64,000 nt of DNA from Apus apus (taxonomy: Eukaryota; Chordata; Aves; Apodiformes; Apodidae): contig NC_067296.1 in the NCBI RefSeq assembly GCF_020740795.1, positions 6,115,001 to 6,179,000 of the forward strand, given 5' to 3'. How positions within the stretch are numbered: the stretch's first letter is position 1; each line of letters opens with the position of its first letter. The translations under genes were made by a program, and so were the position numbers. Under the pieces are notes generated by a model, which was not told the DNA's origin, made no database searches, and was given only the letters and a program-made list of their open reading frames with translations. This document shows, piece after piece, positions 11,401 through 23,000 of this stretch.

Positions 11401-14000
11401 GGAAGGGGTGCACTGGCAAGGGGAGCTGATGCCCAGCGGGCCCATGTGAAGCAGGGAGCACCACTGAGGGCAAGACTGGGTCTGAACTGTGTGTAACACC
11501 TGCCTTCACCCCTCTGTTTCCACACCAGTTTTAATGCCTGTAATAGAGAAACACACCCAGATCAACTGAGGTTTCTCCCAGACACTGCCAGTCCCTGAGC
11601 ACACACCCATAGATGGAACCACAGGCAGCACCTGTCTCTGCTTCCACCAGGGTGTCCACATGGTGGCAAAGCCACCACCTCCGTCCCACCACCATTTAGC
11701 AGCAGACCCCAGGCAGGGGGGCAGCCAGGGCTGTGGGTCTGTGATGTTCATCCCCTTGCCCCTCCCGCCTCCTTATTTCACCCTTCACTTCCCAGTGCCA
11801 CCTTTGTCCTGCTGACACCAGGCTCTGCATGGGCTGGGTCCCCTGGGCATCCACTGGGGCCTTCTCTGTTCCTCTCTGCTGGGACCTGGCTGAGCCTGCC
11901 CATCCCTGGGGCAGCACCTGCTGCTGCTCACAAGCCGTGGTGGCTGCAGGCGAGGGGCTGTGCAGTTTTGCTGGACCTGCAGCACCAGCAGGGCTTTTTT
12001 CTATGGGGCAGTTGTTACTTGACACCTTCCACCAAGCCCCCCAGTGTTGTCCTGTCCATTAACCTGGCACACCACCCAGCCTCCCAGCCCATGGCCAAAT
12101 TTCCTTGGGTGACCTTAGCACCAGTGACTCCTCTTCCCACACCGAGCTGCTGCTTTTCACTGGTATGGTTGGGAGGACCCTGGCAGCTGGGGCACATTGC
12201 AGAGGAGCAGCAGCAGCTTCTTCTCACAGCGGGGCAAGGCTTTGGGGACCCTGTGGCAAAATGATGAGCAGAAGGGGAGAGAAGTGGGTGAGTGGGGCAG
12301 GAGGAGCCGGGCTCTGCAGCCCCCGGAGCGGCGCTGGGCCGGGACCGCGGCGGCTGTCGCTGCTGTGTCTGCAAACACCTCGAGTGGGCTTGACTGTTGA
12401 TTCTCACCATATAAAAGGCTGTTGTGGCACTTGTTCAGGTTTGTGCAGGTTTTACAGCTCTTGTTCTGAGAAGTGCCCGTGTATTTGGTTTTGCTCCTTC
12501 CTTCAGGTCTATCTGTTGACTTTGGCTCTCCTAACCAGAGCGTTGGGCCATGACAGGAAGCTGAGTGTACAGCTCTCCCCACTTTTCCCTCTTTCCCAGG
12601 GGTTATCACCTATAAAATCTTGCACACACCCTTGGCTGGGACATGTTTCTGGTGCAGAGGCAGGTGAAAGGTGCCTACTGGTCCCACGCTAGTGGGTTCA
12701 GGTTTGGCCCAGCAGGAGCTGAGCCACCCACCCTGTCAGATTAGTTTTAGGGTGGATAGGTGGGGAAGGGTCTGCCCTGGGCAGCTTGGGGTGGGATGAG
12801 CAAAGTCAGATCTGTACAGATGGAAGTCTGAGTGTCAAAGCAGGTTGGCTGGGAGGGAGAAGGTGTCAGGGCTCCCTGACCAACATCACAAAGGAGATGG
12901 CCCACACGTAGTGACCCACAGCAGAGTGTTACCCCTTCCCCACCTCCAGTCCTCTTCCCAGCAGGAGATGCCAGCACTGGCTGAGCTTCAGGGACACCTT
13001 GGTGCTGGGTGGTCAGAGAGCTCGAGCCTGGGGTGATGTCCATCAGCACAGGGGCTCCTGGTGCCATGGGGATGCAGCTGGAGTCCCTCTGGTGGCTGCA
13101 GCATTTTGGGATAGAAAGTCTTGTCTGACCCTACAGACCATTGACTTTTTTGGAGCCAGAATCTGTCTACCCCTCGACTGTGGGTGTCTTTCCACAGCCA
13201 CTTGCTCTGCATGGAACTTCTCCTCTTGCACCTTTGGTGCATGATCCAGAGCCCACCATTGGTTTTTGAGGCATGCATTTCCTGAAGGGTTTTGCTGGGT
13301 GATTTCTGTTGATGTTCAGGCTGAAGGTTGGGCAGGAGCCATTCCTGGGTGTTATTACTTCTGGAACACAGCTTAGCTGGAAGGCCCTTGTGGGAATCTA
13401 GTGCCTCTGCTTGGCACTGGTGAGCAGAGCCATAAACCCTGACATGATATAGCCACTACCTTGAAATTTACCTTCTGTGAAAATTCTACATTTGCCATTT
13501 CCTCAAACATTTCTGCCAGGAACGTTATTTGCTTGGATATTTGAGGAAAGCAAACAGACAAGGAACCTGAACACAGTTGTGGAGCTTTTTTTTTTTTGTT
13601 TTTGCCCCATTCTAACCCTGAGCTTGCCAGCTGAGACACTTGCAGGTATCCCCCCCTGCCTAATGCACCCCTTGGCTCTGCCCTTTGAGCTTTCCTGTCC
13701 CAATCCCACTGCAAATATCATTTAAGAAATGCCAGCAGCAGACTAACTGACTTGCAGACCTCCACCTGCCCTGCAGAGCTCAAAATAGCTCTCAGACACT
13801 CCTCAAACCTTGCCAGCCTCCTGCTGCTCACCTCCTCGAGCTGGAGCTCCCTGCCCACTTATAGGAGCCCTCTGTGCTACCTCCCCCTTGTAAAAATACC
13901 ATAGTGTTTTCAAGTGAAGCCAAAGACAAGGGTGTGCTGCTGACTTGGTAAGTGGCTGGGGTGAGGTGGCTGTCCCCACACAGTGGAAGTCACCCTGTGA

Positions 14001-14080
14001 CACTGAGCAGCATCCCTGCAGCCCCCCACGATATGGGGAGCACTGAGCAGCATCTCTGCAGCTCCCTGTGATGGGGGGAG
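14001..14080. repeat. Tandem duplication of a 40-bp unit
   Basis: Two adjacent 40-base copies each begin CACTGAGCAGCAT, contain CTGCAG and end with a run of G followed by AG. They differ at several positions. The repeat is intronic within HNF4A and no function is suggested. Confidence 0.85.
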
Positions 14081-16989
14081 CATCCCCAGCTCTTAGCCAA
14101 AGAAACCACCACCAGGCAGCAGCAAACAGCACTCGGGATCAGGCCAAGCTGGCTCAAGCAGGGATTGTCCCTTTTGCATCCTGTCTAAATACCAGTGCTT
14201 ATTCCTGGATGCACTAAGACCCTGCTCAGATGTTTCTTGCCCCAGTAAGTGCTGGCCCTGCCAGCACCATGGCCGCCCTCAACAGCCAGCAGGGATGGTG
14301 GGAATGGGGATGGGAAAGGAGGCTGTGCTGGGTGTCCTAACACCCACCCATCCCTGACAGCCTCTGGGACATGGACACAGAGCACAAGGAGTAAACAGGA
14401 ATTAAAGAGCAGCTGACATGAGAAATGAAGGGGAGAAAAGCTCAGTGTGGGTAATATCTAGTGGAAAGCTACAAAAACTTAGATCCATTTGGCAATGGAA
14501 AACAATCACTTTGCACTGAAAAGTAAACATTTTTAGAAATTCTGCCCCCTTTTGTGTTCTTCAGCTGAAAACTATTCCCCAGATCTGACCAGCCTCTCTG
14601 AACAGCTCTGACGTCTCACATTTTTCAGCGAATTTCCAAAGCTGCTTTGCAGAGCTGGCCCCAATCATGTACTGGGCCCTGCTGTAACCACTGGCCTCAG
14701 GGATCCCCAGCTCCAAGAGCTGCTCCCAGAGTACAAAGGAGCAGTGCTGCCTGCGCTGGGATTGAGGGGAATTGCCTGGATTAAGCCCAAGTCTCACGGG
14801 GGGGTAAAGCTGGAGCTGGGGGCTCGTTGCCTCCTCGCTGCCCAAGGGTGGACTGTCCCCTCACCCCCTCTCCATCCCCTACCCTCTCACACACCCGTTT
14901 GCAGCCTTCCCTGGTGATTTAGCACCAGCATTCCTGGAGGAGCTCACTCCAGCTGACCAGTGAGTGCTGATGAGGATGCTGAATGTGCCCCCAGCCCCAC
15001 AGCTCTCCAGAAGAGATGCATCCAAGATGCACCCAGGGATCCACGCAGGGTGCTGGGGACAGGAGGCATTTGTCACTGCCTGGCAGGGCGTCCTCCAAGC
15101 CATTTACACAAGGCACAGGCCTGATAGGAGGGAAATAAGTGTCCCCGAGGTATGGTTTAAGGGGAATGCTGGTGGCAGTTTGGGGCAGGGATGGATGGGA
15201 GGGATGCTCCAGTCTCTGCTCTTACTGATGCCACCTCTGCAGAGAGCGGGCTTGTCCCCAGGACAAGTGCCAGTGCTCAGCTTCCCACTTAGATTGTATC
15301 CCTGGCTTCACATGGATGCTGTGACCCTGAGAAGGGTTTGGCTACCACTTTGCCATCTGTCAGTGGAGCATCCTGGCTGCTGTGCCCACTTTGCTGCCCA
15401 CCCCAGCCCCAGCCCTGAGGCACTGCAGGCTCCCTGGGAAGCCAAGCACTGCCCAGTCCCCCATCCTGGCCAGCCCTTCCTCACCTCTGTTTGGATAACT
15501 TTTTCACCCATTTTATTTGTGAGGACTCCCCTCCTTCTGCCAACACTCCCAAGTTTCCTCTTGCTTTGGTCTGGGAAGCCTGTCTTGCTTTTTTATTCTT
15601 ACTCTTTTTTTCTCTCTCCCCCTTGCAAGGCCCCTGGCTCAGCAGCCTGGCCCTGAGACAGGCAGGTCTCTTTGTTTGGCCACAGGAGCAGATGGGGAGA
15701 GGGGCTGCAGGTGGGACCTGCACTGGAGACCTGCAGTGATCCTTCCCTGGCCACCCCACAGTGCCCTTCTCTGCCTGCCCTGGCTTGGCCCGTGGTTTGT
15801 TCACTGACCCTCAGGCTGAAAAATTAGGAGAAGATCAGGATTATTAAAAAAAATAAAATAAATCAGGAGAAAATTAGCAACACAAAGGGTTGCCTGCCTG
15901 TGTTTAAGGTTGCTGATGTGCTGTGGCTGGCAAGCAGCTGCTTGCATCTCAGCCAGCTGTAAATGGGCAGAACTTAATTGTAAGTGATTAAAGAGCTTGT
16001 TCAGCTCCTTAGGTTGTATCTACCAGGCAAAGCCTGTTGCTTGCTGCAGGAAGGAGGTTGGATTTGCACACCAGGGCAAAGCAGAACACAGGGACCTTGG
16101 ATTTGGGAACACCTGGACCTGGCTACCACACACCTCTGTGTCTCCCAGGCTGATGGGTTCATCACTTGAGCCTCCCCTTCTGCAAGTGAGGCACAGGTCA
16201 GTCCCTACAAGCTCCGTGGGTCACAAGCCACCTCCTTGCCAGCAACAGGGAGGGAGGAGTGTCCCTTCCTGCACAGTGACTGCCTTAGGGCTTCGGCCTG
16301 GAGGATGCTCAGCAACTGCTTCTGCCAAGCCATCCCATGGAGGTGTCCTCACCCCAGGATCTGACCCTCTGAACATCTCAGAGGCATCAAGCCTTTGTTT
16401 CCCCATCTCATGAGGAGCCTTCATCATGTGGCTCCTTGCACATTGTTCAAGCAGCACCAGCTGGACACAAAACCGCAACCTGCACTGAACAGACCAAAAC
16501 CTTGGCATTTTTCTGAGTCCAGCTTCTGTGAGGCCCCATCTTGCTGCTTGATCCTGCAGCTCGGAGCCCTGGGTGGAGGGAGCTCCTCCAGAGCCCTGGC
16601 TCCTGCTGGCCTGGGACTTTCAAAGGAGCAACCCAGCAATACTATTGCAGATCCTATGCAATGGGTATGTTGCCATTGCAATGGGCCATGGACCCACCAA
16701 AATGCCAGTGAGCCCTGTCTGGCTATGGCTCACCATGGGGCTGTGTGAGCTGAAATGAAAGGGATCTGGAGAGCACTGGAACTGGAGTGAGGAGGCACAG
16801 AGCCTCACTGCAGCATGGATGCCCTGCACAAGGGTGGAGGTGGTACCCACAAGAGGCTGCAGGTCTGGAGCAAGAGAAACCACCAGATGGAATGGGGCTG
16901 GTGAGGCTGGGCGTGCTCGTGGCTGGGGTGTGGTAAAGGAGAAGAGGAGCAGAAGGTGAAAAATACAGCGAGGAGAGGTGAAGTCACAT

Positions 16990-17103
16990 GATGGAGAGCC
17001 AGGGCACACGATGGAGACCCAAGGGAAGTGATGGAGAACCAGGGAAAGTGATGGAGTGCCACAAGGACACGATAGAGAGCCATGGATCGTGATGGAGAAC
17101 CTC
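16990..17103. repeat. 20-bp minisatellite, about 5.5 copies
   Basis: GATGGAG (once GATAGAG) recurs at 16990, 17010, 17030, 17050, 17071 and 17090, giving a period of 20-21 bases with a variable second half. It lies in the HNF4A intron about 0.7 kb downstream (in gene sense) of the P2 exon. Confidence 0.88.
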
Positions 17104-17319
17104 GTAATTGTAAGTCCTCCTCTGCAGGAGCCTCACTCTGCACCCTGGCCATGCCCAGGATTCCCGTTCCACAAGGGACAGAGCCAGCCCCAGCTCCTTG
17201 CCCTGCAGGGCATCGTGCTGCCTGCTGCCCTACCCTGCAGAGCCCACGAGCTGTGTTTGTCCAGGCACTGCACTCCCTGCTGGAAAACCTGCCCAGCACC
17301 AGCGCAGCCCAGCCCTCCT

Positions 17320-17750
17320 GGAGGGCAGCAGGGCTGGCCGGTGCCCGCTGTGCCCGCTCCCGCAGCCCGGCTGTGCCACTGGCCACCCGCAGCCTGCGCG
17401 TCGGGTGCGTGTCCTCGGGCAGCACGTCACCTCCTTCCCAAACTGCTTCCAGTCCTGCTGCCCACCCTTTGGCAGCCCCCTCAGCCAGCGGGTCGCACCT
17501 GGGGGCACGTGCCTTTCTTCTTTGAGCCAAGCAGAGCGAAGGAGAGAAAAAGACACAGATACGTGTTGCTATTACCCTTCTTGTGCCTCCACCTCCAGCC
17601 TTTCGCAGGGGCGGGGGGCGCGGCGGGGCCGGGTGGTGGGGCTGGGGGGCTGCTGCCCGTTCCCAGCCCCACTTCCCACTCCCAGCCCCACGTCCTGCTC
17701 CCAGCCCCGCTTCCCAGGGGCGACGGCGGGGCGGCAGCGCGGGCGGTGGG
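17320..17750. other. CpG-rich block beside HNF4A exon 1D
   Basis: GC-rich sequence with many CpG dinucleotides lies just inside the intron after the P2 exon. It looks like the flank of a promoter CpG island. Boundaries are by eye; no CpG observed/expected value was computed. A long minus-strand open frame here (16805-17767) is explained by base composition. Confidence 0.55.
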
Positions 17751-17764
17751 AACGCTGTACTCAC

Positions 17765-17813
17765 CATATGGAGCCTCCATCTTAGCGCTTAGCTGGGTGC
17801 TTACATTGACCAT
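17765..17813 (-). CDS. HNF4A: HNF4A alternative first coding exon 1D (P2 promoter)
   Basis: A 16-codon exon starts ATG at 17813, encodes MVNVSTQLSAKMEAPY plus one base, and stops at a strong donor (TATG/gtgagt). The human P2 exon also encodes 16 residues beginning MV and ending in Tyr, in the same phase, so P2 products read directly into the shared exon 2. About 7 of 16 residues match the human peptide as I recall it, far less than in exon 1A. P2 isoforms lack AF-1 and are the main forms in pancreatic islets and fetal liver in mammals. The identification rests on length, phase, the MV start, the terminal Tyr, the upstream HNF1 motif and position upstream of exon 1A. Confidence 0.9.
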
Positions 17814-17829
17814 GTCTCGCCGGCTACTG

Positions 17830-18110
17830 CTATGGGGACTTGGGGGTGAAAACCAGAGGAAGTGGAGGAGTAAAAAAGAAATCTAAATAAATAAATAATA
17901 AAAAAAATGTCTGTCACTAAGGAACTAGGTGAAGGCAGGAGGGAGCGCGGAGAGGCAGGGCGAGGAAACCTGCCTCTCCTGTTATCTTATTGATTCGCTT
18001 AATCAGGGCTAATGTGGGTGGAGATGTTAAATAGTAACCAAGCTCTTATGGAAACCAATCTGCAAGGTGCCGTTGCTGTAGCTATAGTAACTGCTGCCAA
18101 GCTAGAAACT
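17830..18110 (-). promoter_or_regulatory. HNF4A: HNF4A P2 promoter
   Basis: On the minus strand, reading toward the exon 1D ATG, three motifs occur in order. The first is an HNF1 element, GGTTACTATTTAAC (18039-18026). The second is a PDX1/homeobox core, CATTAG (18014-18009). The third is an HNF6/Onecut-like AATCAATAA (17995-17987) with a GATA-like AGATAA just after it. Human P2 has HNF1, PDX1 and HNF6 sites in this order, and diabetes (MODY1) variants fall in them. No TATA box is obvious. The transcription start is not known. Confidence 0.8.
18026..18039 (-). promoter_or_regulatory. HNF1 binding motif of HNF4A P2
   Basis: GGTTACTATTTAAC on the minus strand fits the HNF1 consensus GTTAATNATTAAC with few mismatches. 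It resembles the human P2 HNF1 site as I remember it. It lies about 215-225 bases upstream of the exon 1D start codon. Confidence 0.75.
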
Positions 18111-19350
18111 CAAACACGGCTTTTACTGGACTCTTTTGGGGCTCCCGTTTCCACCTGGTGTCAAGGCCAGGGCAGGCGCCGGGCTGGGGTTCATCCCCGG
18201 CCGTGAGGGGACGGGATGGCTGGATCCAGCTCTGCAGCATCCCGGGTGCTGCCAGATGTGGCGCCACGATGGGAAAACCAGGGCTGAGCCTGCCCGCAGG
18301 CAAGGGGCTAATCCTGTGCACGGGTCCAGGGGCTGTGGGAGCAGCCGTGGAGGCTGGAACAGGCAGAGCAGAACCTGGCTGAGGCACAAGGGGTGAAACA
18401 CCCTGGCCGTGGGTTGGGGCTGGTCCCCTCAGTGCAAAACCGAGGGGTGACTTGGGGATGGGGAGCCACGGGGATGTGCAGTGGGATGCAGGGTGGTACT
18501 CTGAGCTCAGGGCCAGGGTGCAGCTCCTCCCTGTCTCACTCTGCTTCCCAGACTGGGAGGACCCACAGGGCACCACAGCCTCGCATGGACACTGGTGCTC
18601 CCTCCAGGACTGCAGCACCCAGGAGGAGCCACAGGGACCAGGGTCTACAGATGTTCTCTCTGGCCTTGAAGTAGAGGGCAGGAGCTCTCTCCTCTTGGCA
18701 GGACCAGCCCCTGCTCCTGGGGGGCCTGCGCTGGAGTGAGGGGGGGCACGTGTGAGAGGTGTTGCTGAATTGATGCTGAATATATGGGGGATCCAGGGCT
18801 GGAGCTGAAAAATGGCTTGACCAGCAGTGTGGAACCTCCCACCCCTCCTGTATGTCTTGGGAAGGGGCTGGGCTGGAGGAGCCAATGGGGGAGCAAAATT
18901 ATGGACATCTGCTCCTCTGGATGGCAAAGAAGGGAGCGTGCAGTGGGGCAGGGGGTGAGCTGGCAGGGGCTGCCAGGGAGTGCTGTGCTGCAGGGCAGGA
19001 ATCCACAGCTGGGGGCTCAGAGCCAAGGCCTGGGAATTTGGAGACCCCCTGAGTGTGCTGAGAGGTCCTAAAGAGGGAGGAGAGGAGGATGAGGAGGTGC
19101 TCGGTAGCCCGGGGGGTGAGGCAGCCTGGGTGCGACCGGGAGCTGGTGGCTCTCCAGCATCGTGTCGCCGGGTGTCCCAGCAGTGCTGGCTTCTCCCGCA
19201 CGATGGAGCAAAGCGCCCGAGCATCTCCTGCCACCGCGGCCCCGCCGAGAGCTTCTGCACCTCTTCCCTCTTTACTCCCCAAACCAGAGCAGAGGCGCCT
19301 GGCTCGGTGCGACCCCGGGGCTGCGGGCTGCGAGTGAGGGACCAACACGA
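18111..19350. other. Intergenic spacer between HNF4A P2 and the R3HDML 3' end
   Basis: This is a GC-rich stretch of about 1.2 kb. A 472-codon open frame on the minus strand (18082-19500) crosses it, but its Pro/Ser/Ala-rich translation matches nothing I know and it runs through both a promoter and a 3' UTR. A CpG-dense patch lies at about 19080-19330. I see no gene or repeat. Confidence 0.6.
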
Positions 19351-19354
19351 GCAC

Positions 19355-19877
19355 GGGGGTCTCCAGGCTGCTTTATTGGGGGGCTCGGAGCCGGGGGCCC
19401 CGTGGTTGGAGGGGCTGCTGCGGAGTGGGGGCACACACGGGGCTGGCTCCCCACTTCTCCAGCTGCTTGCCACAAGAGGGATGTCTTGGTGTTCGCTCAC
19501 ACCAGCCTCTGCCTTAGCATGGGGGGCCAGCGGGGAAAGCCCCCCGCGTCTGCAAAGCAGGGACTGTGCCAGCCAGCCCCGCTCCCTCTGTGCACCCCAA
19601 AACCATCCCTCTTTTGGGAAGTAGGGGCCTGAACCATCCCTATTTCCCCCGAAGTGAAGCAGCTGGACAAAGCAAGCTCTGCTGGGGAGGAGGTGTGTTA
19701 AAAAAGCGGTTTCCTACGAGGCTCTAGGGATGCAGCAGGTTGGAGGACTGGGCAGCTCAGAGCCACCCAACGCGGGGCAGGGAGGGCTGAGAGGCAGCCA
19801 AAGCAGTTCGGGGGGTCAGTGTTATAAATAATTCTGGTTCACCCCATCCCGGGAGCTTCTTCATGGGGTTGCAGCCC
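19355..19877 (-). other. R3HDML: R3HDML 3' UTR
   Basis: This is the sequence after the R3HDML stop codon up to the first canonical polyadenylation signal. The end is inferred to lie 15-25 bases past the signal. Confidence 0.65.
19372..19377 (-). terminator. R3HDML polyadenylation signal AATAAA
   Basis: AATAAA on the minus strand lies about 500 bases past the stop codon and is followed 20-35 bases later by a GT-rich tract (GTGCTCGTGTTGGT). I saw no nearer canonical signal. Confidence 0.7.
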
Positions 19878-20010
19878 CTAGAACCAGCTAACTTGGTTGG
19901 ATTTGAGTCCGGTGAAGCACAGGTTGTTGGAGCAGCCGCCGCCGTAGGTGGGAGGGCAGGCTGAGCATGGCCGGCCCACCTTGTAGGGAGCTTCTCCCAG
20001 CCAGTTGCCC
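19878..20010 (-). CDS. R3HDML: R3HDML coding exon 5 (last)
   Basis: The exon opens after an acceptor with a long T tract (ttttttttag), completes Lys210, and encodes [20 protein letters not shown] through to SNQVSWF and TAG. It supplies the last six cysteines-region typical of the short C-terminal tail. Confidence 0.96.
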
Positions 20011-23000
20011 CTAAAAAAAAAGAGAGGAGGGCATCACCTCTGAGCACTATCACCTCGCTGCTGATACTGGAGCAGCCAGCCAGGAGGGAGGAAGGCACGG
20101 GGGTGAGGGGACTTCTCTCCACACACTTACTTGATGGCATAGTTGCAGACGAGGAGGACGGCGTGTTGCCAGGTGCTGCCCCACACCTGCACGTTGGCAC
20201 AGGCAGCCAGGGCACAGCCCAGGCGACTGGAGGATGCCCACACCATCTGCGTGGGACAGACAGCAGGCACCGTTGGGGACTACCCAGCACGGGTGTCCCA
20301 CAGCCCCATCACCCCGAGACCCCAGCCAGGGCTCCGTCCCACCAGGGAATCGCATCCCGCCTTCCCGAATTTCTTGTGCTGGATGCTGTGCCCCTAGTGG
20401 GCAGTGCTTTGTCACCAGAGGGCGGTTTCTTGTTGTCCTTCTGCCTGCAGCCCGTGCTGCCCTGCCAAGCTCACTTAAATGATCAGCAGAGCCCGGGACA
20501 CTTCTTTGATTTATCCAAATTAGTTCGCAAACTTCACCATCACTGGCAGCTTACCCTGCAGGCAGGGAGGTGAAACAGAACCACAGGCTCCTCCTAAAGC
20601 CTCTCCGGGCTGAATTTCTTCCTTAAAAAACGTTATCTTGCCCATTTGTGACCCGGAGCAGCCCCATGATGAGCTGCATGGAGATGCAGATGCTCTGGTG
20701 AAGGTTGGAGCTGTGCAGAGGAGGTAATTAGGGGTCGGCACAGCTTTGTCACTGCCCAGGGGAGTAGCGGGATGTTTTCCACCTAGTGCTGGCCAGGTTC
20801 CCACTGGATGTGCTGGGAGAAAACGGGGGCTGCATTCCTGGGGAAGCCAGATGCAGCTGGGGGCTATAAAGCTGCTCTATCACAGAGAGGAGGATTCATG
20901 CTCAGCGAAAGTACAAATGGGTTTGTTGTTTTTTTTCTTCACCACCTTTGAGGTGCCAATGGGGTAATAATTAGAAAAAAAGCCAAAGCAGGGAAAAAAG
21001 CTTAAATACAATTAAATCCTCCTAGCTAGTTGGCCAGAAGGTCCCTGCTGTGAGCTCCTGGGACCTCCCATGCAAGCAGCCAGATTCCCACAGGGAATTC
21101 CCTCAAGGTAGGAGGGCATTGCCGCTGGCTGCCTGCACCCCTCTGGTGGGCACAGTGCCTGCTGCCACCCCCACTGCCTGATTTGAAGCAGGATTTGATC
21201 CCAGATCCCAGCTGCTCCTGGGAGAAGGGCTGCTGCCCTGGTTTGCAGCCAGGTCCTGGGGGGCTGCGGGGGGGCTTTGGTGCTCACCTGTGTGTAGTGG
21301 CTGCAGACTGAGCCACTACATTTGGAAGGGCAGCGGGGGTTGCACTCGTGGGGGTGGGGGAAGGAGTAGTGCTGCTTCTCCTGGTGCCACGATTTCACCA
21401 TGTCCACAATGGAGCGGTACCTGCAAAAGGAGCTGTGTGTAAGGTGGACCTCCTCCCCCCCAGAGGTCATGGGCCAGGGAGAGGAAGAGGAGGAAGGCTC
21501 CATGTTGAGGGAATGGGGGAGAGAAGCAGGATAGAGCAGGGGCAATGATGTCCTTGTGCCAAATCCACTGTGTCCAAGGCCAGAAGACCTGGCCCTTGCT
21601 GGAGGCACCTGAGTGCTCAGCTGTGTAGTGGAGATCCAGGACCCATGACACAGCTCCATGAGCCAGGCAGAGAGGGGATTAATGCCATACGCCCCAAAAC
21701 AAGCAGCAAGCACCTCTGGTTTCCCACATTTACCCTGCTGCAAGGGTTGGACCCTCCTTCTCCTCCCTGAGGGGCTCAACGTGCCTCTTGGCTCCATCTC
21801 AGCCCTCCGCTGCCCCAGCTCAGAGCCTCTGTGCTCCTCAGCCAAGGGGTTGCTCCTCCTCCAGCACCGTGGGGTGCGAGGAGTCCCCAGCAGCCCGGTC
21901 CACCTGTAGGGCACTCACCTTCCCGATTGGATGGAGAGGTTCTGCCCCACATATTTCATCAGCTGGGGGGGCCCGTGGTCCCACAGGCAGCGCACAGCCC
22001 ACGCCTCTGCTGCCCCGGCCAGCTGCTCATCCCACACCTGGCCGGGAGGAAAAGAAAAGGGCAGGCAGGGATTTCGGGTGCTCAGAGGAGGGAAGAGTAG
22101 AAACCTGCTCCCTTGTGCTCACTGCGGGGCGGGAGATGTTTCTGAGCATCCATGAGGGTCCAAAAAACAACTCTCACATCAGGCTGGAAAATGTCCAGGG
22201 GAAAATTACCCTGGCAGCGGGTGCAGGAGCCATGAAACCCCCCTCAGCTGCCCATCCCTCCTCTCGGTGGTTCCCTGTTTCTCCTCCCTTTAGGGCTGGG
22301 TTATGATCTGCCCGTCGCGGCTGCTGGGCAGAGCTGCCCTGAGGCAGTGCAAGCCCTGGCTGTGTGATTCCCTCCAGGAATGAGCTGCTTCTGTGGAAGG
22401 GGGAGCTGAGCCCAGGGATGAAACCCCGCAGCTGCTGTTGCTGCAGCTCCCAGGGATCCTCAGCCCTTCCCTCAGCCCTGGCACAGAGGGAGCGGGGAGG
22501 ACAGCGGATTCCTTCCTGCATTATTTAACGGTTCCTCACCCACCCTGAACCACTTGGGGGAGATGACTGGGAGTTATTTTGGGAGGTAGGGATTTAGGCA
22601 GAGCAAGAAGCCGAGCAGGGAAAGTCTGACCTGCTCTAGCACACAGCAAGCCGGGCTGCTGCAGGCTTCCCTCAAACCAGCATCCAGGGACAACCCAGTC
22701 CCTTTGGCAGAGCTCTGGTCCCCTCCCTGGAGCAGAGCAGCGTGTGGCACCTCCTGCCCTGAGGGTCCCGCTCTGTGCCAGCTGGAAATCCCTCCTGTTG
22801 GTGGCTCCCCATTTCTCCTCCCTTTAGGGCTGGGTTAGGATCTCTAAGCAGAGTGGAGACGTCCCGGGCGAGGCTCTGTCCAGGGTGGCTGGGATGCAGA
22901 GGAGGTGCCCGACCTGGTGCAGCAGCTCAGCTTTTCTCTCTCTTGCTCCTGCATGTTTCTTCTCCTGGGAGCTGGCATCCCTGGGCACACTCCTGCACCA

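Larger units (their letters stand above)
1401..17764 (-). other. HNF4A: HNF4A intron separating the P2 and P1 first exons
   Basis: About 16.4 kb lies between the P2 exon 1D donor and the P1 promoter. For P2 transcripts it is intronic; for P1 transcripts it is upstream regulatory DNA. I found no coding exon with conserved protein sequence. It contains a CR1 fragment, three small tandem repeats, a liver-factor motif cluster near 4.8-5.4 kb and a GC-rich block near the P2 exon, each listed separately. AT-rich segments at 3650-3860 and 14400-14560 stand out from the GC-rich background and may be conserved noncoding DNA; nothing more can be read from them. Confidence 0.7.

Noticed and set aside
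16805-17767. 320-codon open frame on the minus strand around HNF4A exon 1D
   Set aside because: Lies in a CpG-rich block and a 20-bp minisatellite; its reading does not use the exon 1D frame and matches nothing known.
18082-19500. 472-codon open frame on the minus strand
   Set aside because: Low-complexity Pro/Ser/Ala translation with no known domain. It crosses the R3HDML 3' UTR and reaches into the HNF4A P2 promoter. GC-rich DNA gives long stop-free frames by chance.
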